64,000 bases of DNA from an uncultured Acidobacteriaceae bacterium. GTDB lineage: Bacteria; Acidobacteriota; Terriglobia; Terriglobales; Acidobacteriaceae. Positions within the stretch are counted from its first letter, which is position 1. Every line of letters starts with the position of its first letter. The DNA is taken from contig CALFMO010000043.1 in the NCBI GenBank assembly GCA_937879855.1, forward strand, positions 186,001 to 250,000, in the 5' to 3' direction. Shown in pieces: positions 59,456-64,000 of the stretch. The position numbers and the translations under genes are program-made. The notes beneath the pieces are model-generated. The model saw only the letters and a list, made by a program, of their open reading frames with translations. It ran no database searches and had not been told where the DNA came from.

Positions 59456-60424
59456 ATGCGAAGAGTCACTTTTGCTGTGTGTGCTGCGATATTGTGGGCG
59501 GCTAACGCGACTGCTGGCGAGACGGCGGCCGCCCCACAAACCGCCCGGCAGGCGTTAATCGAAATGTTTTTTGGCAAGATGCCCGGCACATTCGCCAAGC
59601 ATCTGCCTATGGCTACGCGTGCGGCGCTGGAAAAGGCAGGTGCGCTGGCGACGCTGCAGCAGTATTCGGCTCTGGCGAGCCAACTGCAGACCCAGGGACA
59701 AAATCTACAGACCTTCGAGAGCGGTCCGTTATTGCTAGCAGGGGAAGATCCAAAGACCGGGCAGAAAGTAGAAATCACGGTGCAGAACGATGCGCTGCGG
59801 GGCGATCACGACGACATTCAGTTGTCGTTCCGTGTCTACAAGAACGGGGAACTACAACTGACGCCATTCATGCCCCAAATTACGTTTTCCATGAAGCGGG
59901 AAACACAACTGTGGACGCTCAATGAAATCGCCGTTACGATCCACTTGCCACTGGCGGACCCGGACTTTCTGAAGGCCATTACCGAAAAGATGAAGCCGCA
60001 ACCTGCCACGACCAGCACGTTTACTACGCGCAGTGAAAACTCCGCCCAAGCGACCGGTAGCGACACGCAGGTGCTGGCCGCTATGCGAACTATTGTTACC
60101 GCGGAAGTCACTTACTCCGCAACTTTCCCTACAGTTGGGTATACATGCTCGCTTTCCGACCTGGATGGATTTGGTGGCGGCACACCGAACGAGCATCAGG
60201 CAATGCTCATCAATAGCGGGCTGGCGAGCGGGAAGCGGTACGGATTTGTGTTTACGCTCTCTGGGTGCGGTGGGGCGCCTGCTACCAGCTTTCATCTCAC
60301 GGCCGCGCCAAATGGAAATACGATTGGGCGGAAGGCATTTTGTGCGGATCAGGCGGGAGTGATTCAGTCGGTTGACGACGGGAATCCGGCGACTTGCTTG
60401 GCTCGCGGAGTGGCGCTTCAATAA
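59456..60424 (+). CDS. Secreted protein with pilin-like C-terminal domain
   Basis: A 322-residue protein. The signal peptide is MRRVTFAVCAAILWAANATA; no prepilin type III signal or long hydrophobic N-helix is present. Residues ~25-195 are alpha/beta without known motif. From about 202 (DTQVLAAMRTIVTAEVTYSA) to the end (CADQAGVIQSVDDGNPATCL) the sequence follows the pattern of the globular domain of Acidobacteria type IV pilins or pseudopilins, including their Cys pairs and SGKRYGFVFTLSGCG. A pilin head fused to another exported domain is unusual. Start ATG at 59456, behind GGAG. Confidence 0.7.
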   Translation: MRRVTFAVCAAILWAANATAGETAAAPQTARQALIEMFFGKMPGTFAKHLPMATRAALEKAGALATLQQYSALASQLQTQGQNLQTFESGPLLLAGEDPKTGQKVEITVQNDALRGDHDDIQLSFRVYKNGELQLTPFMPQITFSMKRETQLWTLNEIAVTIHLPLADPDFLKAITEKMKPQPATTSTFTTRSENSAQATGSDTQVLAAMRTIVTAEVTYSATFPTVGYTCSLSDLDGFGGGTPNEHQAMLINSGLASGKRYGFVFTLSGCGGAPATSFHLTAAPNGNTIGRKAFCADQAGVIQSVDDGNPATCLARGVALQ

Positions 60425-60537
60425 CGTCGGTTTCTGGGATTCTCACTCGGGTATGGCGCTCTCGGAAGTGGCGGCAACACGCCGCCGGGACAGCCGGCAA
60501 GTTGCCGGCGCTACCATGGTGGGCGAAAGCGATTACG

Positions 60538-61566
60538 CTACAGCCTCGGGGCTGCTTTTTTGCGGATGGCGGCGCGCAGTTCGGCTACGATTTCCTGCGA
60601 CGCCTTGATCGCGGCGGCGTGTTGATTCACGTTAAAAGAGATGGCTCCTACGCGGGCATGGCCTCCGCCTCCGTAGCGCTCGCAGATGCGAGCCAGGTTC
60701 ACTTCCGGTTCCTGCGGAGCCCAGGGATTTGATCCCACAGAAACCTTCACCCGAAAACTGCTCTTGCTGAGCCCCACGCTGTAGACCGACTCCGGATGCA
60801 GGTAGTAGGGAACGAATTTGTTGTAGCCCTCGAGATCGTGATCGGTGACGTCGAAGAAAATCGTGCCGTCCTTGCACTCGGTTCGTTCTTTGAGGATCCC
60901 GATGGAAAGTTCGTGGCGCTTGAGCAAAGGCGGCAGCAGTGGCGCCACGAATGGTTCTTCAAGAATTTCTGCCAACGATTTGGTGGCCAGCAGCGGAATC
61001 AGGTTAGGGACGAAGCCGTGATCGGGCGCGGATTCGATGACCATGGTCAGTTTCATGGCGGGGGCTTCCATCTCGACGGCCGTCTTAGCATCGGGATAAA
61101 GAGCGCCGTCGATGATGTCGGTCCAGTGCACGAGGTCGGACACCGACGAAGGATTGAAGCCGAAGCGCTGCTGGGCGATCATGGCAATGAAGCTGGTGCA
61201 GGATTTGAAATCGGGATCGTAAAACTTGCGATTGCTCTGGTCCTGCTCAAAGTGTTCGGCGTCGGCGGGTGAGAGGAAGGCGCTCTCGTGGTGGTCGAAC
61301 CACCAGGTAATTTTGGGCGAACTGGAGTATTTGAAGTCTACGATGGCGTTCTCGTCGCCGTCGAATTGCCTCTCGTCGAACAGAGCTCCGGCTCGGTGGA
61401 CCAGGCCGGTGAATTCGAATTCGGCGTCGCCGCGGATGCGTTCGCGATAAAAGCGCGAAAACAGCGCGGCGGAGGAAGCCCCGTCAAAACATTTGTCGTG
61501 ATAGAAGACCCGAACGCGCAAGGAATGCCCCAATCGCCCCACAGATTCCCGCCGACCGACAACCAC
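60538..61566 (-). CDS. DHH/DHHA1-family phosphoesterase
   Basis: A 342-residue protein of the DHH superfamily. VFYHDKCFDGASSAALF is the start of the DHH domain, WWFDHHESAFL is motif III with the metal-binding DHH, and the C-terminal DHHA1 motif is GGGGHARVGA. Such enzymes hydrolyse oligonucleotides, cyclic dinucleotides or polyphosphates. Start not certain: GTG at 61566 is the longest, GTG at 61542 and TTG at 61521 are alternatives. The gene overlaps no other gene. Confidence 0.85.
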   Translation of the reverse strand: MVVGRRESVGRLGHSLRVRVFYHDKCFDGASSAALFSRFYRERIRGDAEFEFTGLVHRAGALFDERQFDGDENAIVDFKYSSSPKITWWFDHHESAFLSPADAEHFEQDQSNRKFYDPDFKSCTSFIAMIAQQRFGFNPSSVSDLVHWTDIIDGALYPDAKTAVEMEAPAMKLTMVIESAPDHGFVPNLIPLLATKSLAEILEEPFVAPLLPPLLKRHELSIGILKERTECKDGTIFFDVTDHDLEGYNKFVPYYLHPESVYSVGLSKSSFRVKVSVGSNPWAPQEPEVNLARICERYGGGGHARVGAISFNVNQHAAAIKASQEIVAELRAAIRKKAAPRL

Positions 61567-61682
61567 GCTACAGCCGCGCGATTGGGACGCCGGGTAAAAG
61601 CTAATAGGATTGACAGCTTACAGGAAGAAAGTCAAGCGCGGGAGTGAATCGCCGTCCGTCGTGAATTCCTTTTTCAGCGCGA

Positions 61683-63143
61683 TTACTTTCCGGCTTTTCT
61701 CGCTGCTTTCGTCGCCAGCGCCACCAGTTCGTCCACTCCGGCGCGCAGGCTCTTGGAATCCAGTGCTCCAAAACGCAAAAAGAATCCATCCTCCCGCGCC
61801 CGTGCTGCACGATACCGGCTGAGCAGCGCCAAATCGAGGGTGCTGGCTTTAGCAACCTCGCGAACGTAGTTCCCGCTCTTGTGCCGGACCAGAAGGTGCA
61901 TCCCCGCAGGGTTGCTCGACCATGTCCAACCGAACGAAGCCAAGGGAGCGAGCCCCTCCACGAGCGTCTTGCGCTTTACACCATAAATGCCGCGCATGCG
62001 CCGAAGATGCGACGAGAAGTATCCCTCCTCCATAAAAAGACTCATGGTCATTTGGGCGAGTGCCGGGCTAAATCCATCCATCTGCGTTCGAATATTCGCC
62101 AGCATTTCCACTAACTCTTCGGGAACCACCACATACGCCAGCCGCAAGGACACGAACATGGATTTGTTCAAGGTCCCTAAATAGAAGACGCGCGCACGCG
62201 AATCGAGCGAATAAAGTGATGCCAGCGGCTGACCGGCGTAGCGGAACTCGCCGTCGTAATCATCCTCCACAATCCACGCATTGCTGTGCGAAGCCCATTG
62301 CAACAACTCGATTCTCCGCTCCAGACTCAGTGCCACGCCGGTGGGATACTGGTGCGAGGGCGTGACGTATGCAAGCCGCGCCCGCGGAGCGCGCCGGATA
62401 CCGACCTTGACGACGAGTCCATCCTCATCCACGGGCACTGGCGTGGCAATCGCACCCGCCAGATCGAATGCCGCCCGCACCCCGAGATAGCATGGGTCCT
62501 CGATCCACACGGCATCGCCGTGGTTGAGCAGCAGGACGGAAAGCGCGGTCAGGGCCTGCTGTGCGCTATTGAAAATAATCACCTGCCGTGCCGTGCATCG
62601 GATGCCACGGAACTGCGCCAGGTAGCGGGCAATGGCGGCCGACAGATTCGGCAACCCTCGCGGATTGACAAAGCTCAAAGCTTTGAGGCCTAATTCTCGC
62701 GCTGCCCGCGCCTGCAGTCGACACCAAATCCTCCACGGGAACTCATTGGTGTCTGCGATGCCTGCATTGAACGGGCGTGGAACCTCGGGTTCGCGGCAGG
62801 CCGCGTTCGCAGCCGTGACGAGTCCGCGCCGCGAAGGACCGCGCGAGGAGCGGGACAGTAACACCTTTCCCGGCGTCTCCAGCCGAGCCAGTTCCGAAGC
62901 AATAAATGTGCCGCGTCCAACTGCGCGTTGAAAAAATCCCTCGTCCGTAAGCTGACAGAAGACTTCCTCCATTAGCCCGCGCGAGACGCCGTAGTCGGCC
63001 GCCGCCTGTCGTGTGGAGGGCAGGCGATCGCCGGGCGCCAGTACTCCCTCCAATATTGCGCTGCGCAATGCGCGATAAAGATCGCCGCGCCGCAAGCGCT
63101 TCGCCCGAATCGGTGGTAGAAGTACGCCCTTCGGTTGTCGCAT
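61683..63143 (-). CDS. MocR-type transcriptional regulator (GntR HTH plus aminotransferase domain)
   Basis: A 486-residue regulator. The N-terminal winged helix is GntR-type (RGDLYRALRSAILEGVLAPG, then RLPSTRQAAADYGVSRGLM). The rest is a class I aminotransferase-like domain with the PLP lysine at Lys327 (LGTLNKSMF) and the EDDYDGEFRY motif near 293-302. MocR proteins sense PLP and amino acids or polyamines, for example in GABA or pyridoxine metabolism. The start at 63143 is 77 bases from the divergent thioredoxin-like gene. Confidence 0.92.
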   Translation of the reverse strand: MRQPKGVLLPPIRAKRLRRGDLYRALRSAILEGVLAPGDRLPSTRQAAADYGVSRGLMEEVFCQLTDEGFFQRAVGRGTFIASELARLETPGKVLLSRSSRGPSRRGLVTAANAACREPEVPRPFNAGIADTNEFPWRIWCRLQARAARELGLKALSFVNPRGLPNLSAAIARYLAQFRGIRCTARQVIIFNSAQQALTALSVLLLNHGDAVWIEDPCYLGVRAAFDLAGAIATPVPVDEDGLVVKVGIRRAPRARLAYVTPSHQYPTGVALSLERRIELLQWASHSNAWIVEDDYDGEFRYAGQPLASLYSLDSRARVFYLGTLNKSMFVSLRLAYVVVPEELVEMLANIRTQMDGFSPALAQMTMSLFMEEGYFSSHLRRMRGIYGVKRKTLVEGLAPLASFGWTWSSNPAGMHLLVRHKSGNYVREVAKASTLDLALLSRYRAARAREDGFFLRFGALDSKSLRAGVDELVALATKAARKAGK

Positions 63144-63220
63144 AAATGGTCTATTTTAACGGCTCAAAACGGATCTGGAAAGCAGGCCATTTCTTGCTTA
63201 CATTTTTCATAGAGGGCACG

Positions 63221-64000
63221 ATGAAAAGATCTTTCCTATGGATTGTCCTGGCTTTCATGCCGATTTCGGCTATTGCCGCCAGTGCCACCGGCCTTCCTCT
63301 GATTCACGACGACTTTCCGAAAGCCCGTTCTCAGGCCTTGCAGCGCAAGCTGCCACTTTTCGTGGAATGTTGGGCGCCGTGGTGATCCACCTGTCGCCTG
63401 ATGCGAGGCATGTTGGCGAGCGCTGACCTCAACAGGTACGCCGGGCAGTTTGTCTGGCTCGAACTCAATTATGACAAAGCGGAGAACCGCGGGTTCTTGA
63501 CGAAGTACGGAGCAAGCTCCACGCCGACGTTCTTCATCATCGATCCCAAAGATGGGCAGGTTGCTGCGACTCAGACCGGGGCGATGTCTTTCGCGGAACT
63601 CACGAATTTCCTTGAGCGCGGAGCAAATGGCATTCTAGCAAAGAGTCAAACGCCCGCTGATGCCGCGCTCAAGCGAGGCGACGCTCTTCTCGCGCAAAAG
63701 CCTGAGGCAGCCGTCAGAGCTTATCGAGAAGCGCTTCGGCTGGCGCCAGCCAGTTGGGCGCAGCGCGAACTCGCCGCCGCCTCCCTCACTGTCGCACTGC
63801 AAGACAGTCACCAATTGCAGGAATGTGCTGAGACGGCTGCTGCCGAAGCGACTGCCATGAACCGGGATTCGATGTTCGCACGTACCGTTGTCGCCGGAAT
63901 GTGGTGTTTGGATATGGGTGATCCTGCGCCATGGTCCAAGGCACAGGCTGCAAAGCTGGAACCACTCGCTAAAGAAGCGCTGTCTCTATCTGCGACGGTG
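63221..64000 (+). CDS. Secreted thioredoxin-fold/TPR protein with in-frame TGA at the active-site cysteine (possible selenoprotein; runs off the right edge)
   Basis: From the ATG at 63221 (GAGGG upstream) the frame encodes a signal peptide (MKRSFLWIVLAFMPISAIAA) and a thioredoxin-like domain. At residues 50-58 the DNA reads CWAPW-TGA-STC, with the TGA at 63383-63385 exactly where the first Cys of the CxxC (usual WAPWCxxC) belongs. Reading on, the frame is open for at least 205 codons to the window edge. It keeps the cis-Pro loop (ASSTPTFFIIDPKDG) and then helical TPR-like repeats (ALKRGDALLAQKPEAAVRAY). Sec insertion is one explanation, a nonsense mutation the other. Bases 63396-63409 hold a small hairpin (GCCT-GATGCG-AGGC) about 10 bases after the TGA. 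Confidence 0.75.

Noticed and set aside
63238..63426. 62-codon frame overlapping the thioredoxin-like gene.
   Set aside because: Out-of-frame shadow with no signal peptide or motif.

Overview
The window reads as a chromosomal segment of a moderately high-GC, Gram-negative heterotroph, most likely an Acidobacteriota member of the Terriglobia type. This is inferred from gene style, not from a marker-gene search. The signs are a very large Oar-like TonB-dependent receptor with a carboxypeptidase-type N-terminal domain, split kdpD genes, a BlaI/M56 pair with a non-beta-lactam sensor, PF04185 phosphoesterases, many secreted proteins, and abundant small palindromic repeats in intergenic DNA.

Layout. 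1-7.4 kb: start of a lipoprotein gene, a phosphoesterase, uvrC (carrying an in-frame palindromic insertion), an HEGGH membrane protein, an MscS channel, a VOC protein and a zinc-ribbon protein. 7.5-12.6 kb: a blaI-M56 operon with a palindromic operator, then a secreted Ig-like/phosphoesterase protein. 13-15.5 kb: groES-groEL behind a CIRCE operator, split by an inverted-repeat element. 15.7-16.4 kb: a HigBA-type toxin-antitoxin pair between palindromic repeats. 16.7-26.8 kb: housekeeping and accessory genes (DinB, racemase-like, SnoaL-like, TPR, HAD, lytic transglycosylase, LPG-synthase-type membrane protein) and the 1172-residue TonB-dependent receptor.

26.9-37.3 kb is an integrated mobile element of about 10.35 kb. 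It lies between two identical 46-bp copies of the 3' half of a tRNA-Arg(CCT) gene; the intact tRNA is at the right end beside a tyrosine integrase. Its leftward genes encode small HTH proteins, SSB, a CHC2 primase-type zinc protein and a RepA-like helicase, followed by an AT-rich iteron-like segment and a set of mostly unknown, phage-flavoured proteins. No capsid, portal or terminase gene is recognisable, so it may be a phage satellite, a cryptic prophage or a replicating integrative element.

37.4-43.3 kb: an orphan NrfD-like membrane protein, a TPP enzyme followed by a frameshifted SDR, a small Cys-rich protein and a Vgb-like propeller. 43.3-53.2 kb: the potassium-scavenging kdp locus (kdpFABC with extra small membrane ORFs, kdpE, and KdpD split into two divergently transcribed genes), with tandem 11-bp-spaced TTCGTA boxes at two promoters. 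53.3-63.1 kb: a sugar-porter MFS protein, a GlmS-like isomerase without glutaminase domain, an RNB ribonuclease, secreted and membrane proteins, a secreted protein with a pilin-like C-terminus, a DHH phosphoesterase and a MocR-type regulator.

The most striking single signal is at the right edge. A secreted thioredoxin-fold/TPR gene has an in-frame TGA exactly where the first active-site cysteine should be (WAPW-TGA-STC), and the frame stays open for at least 205 more codons. It is either a selenocysteine-containing UxxC protein or a very recent nonsense mutant.
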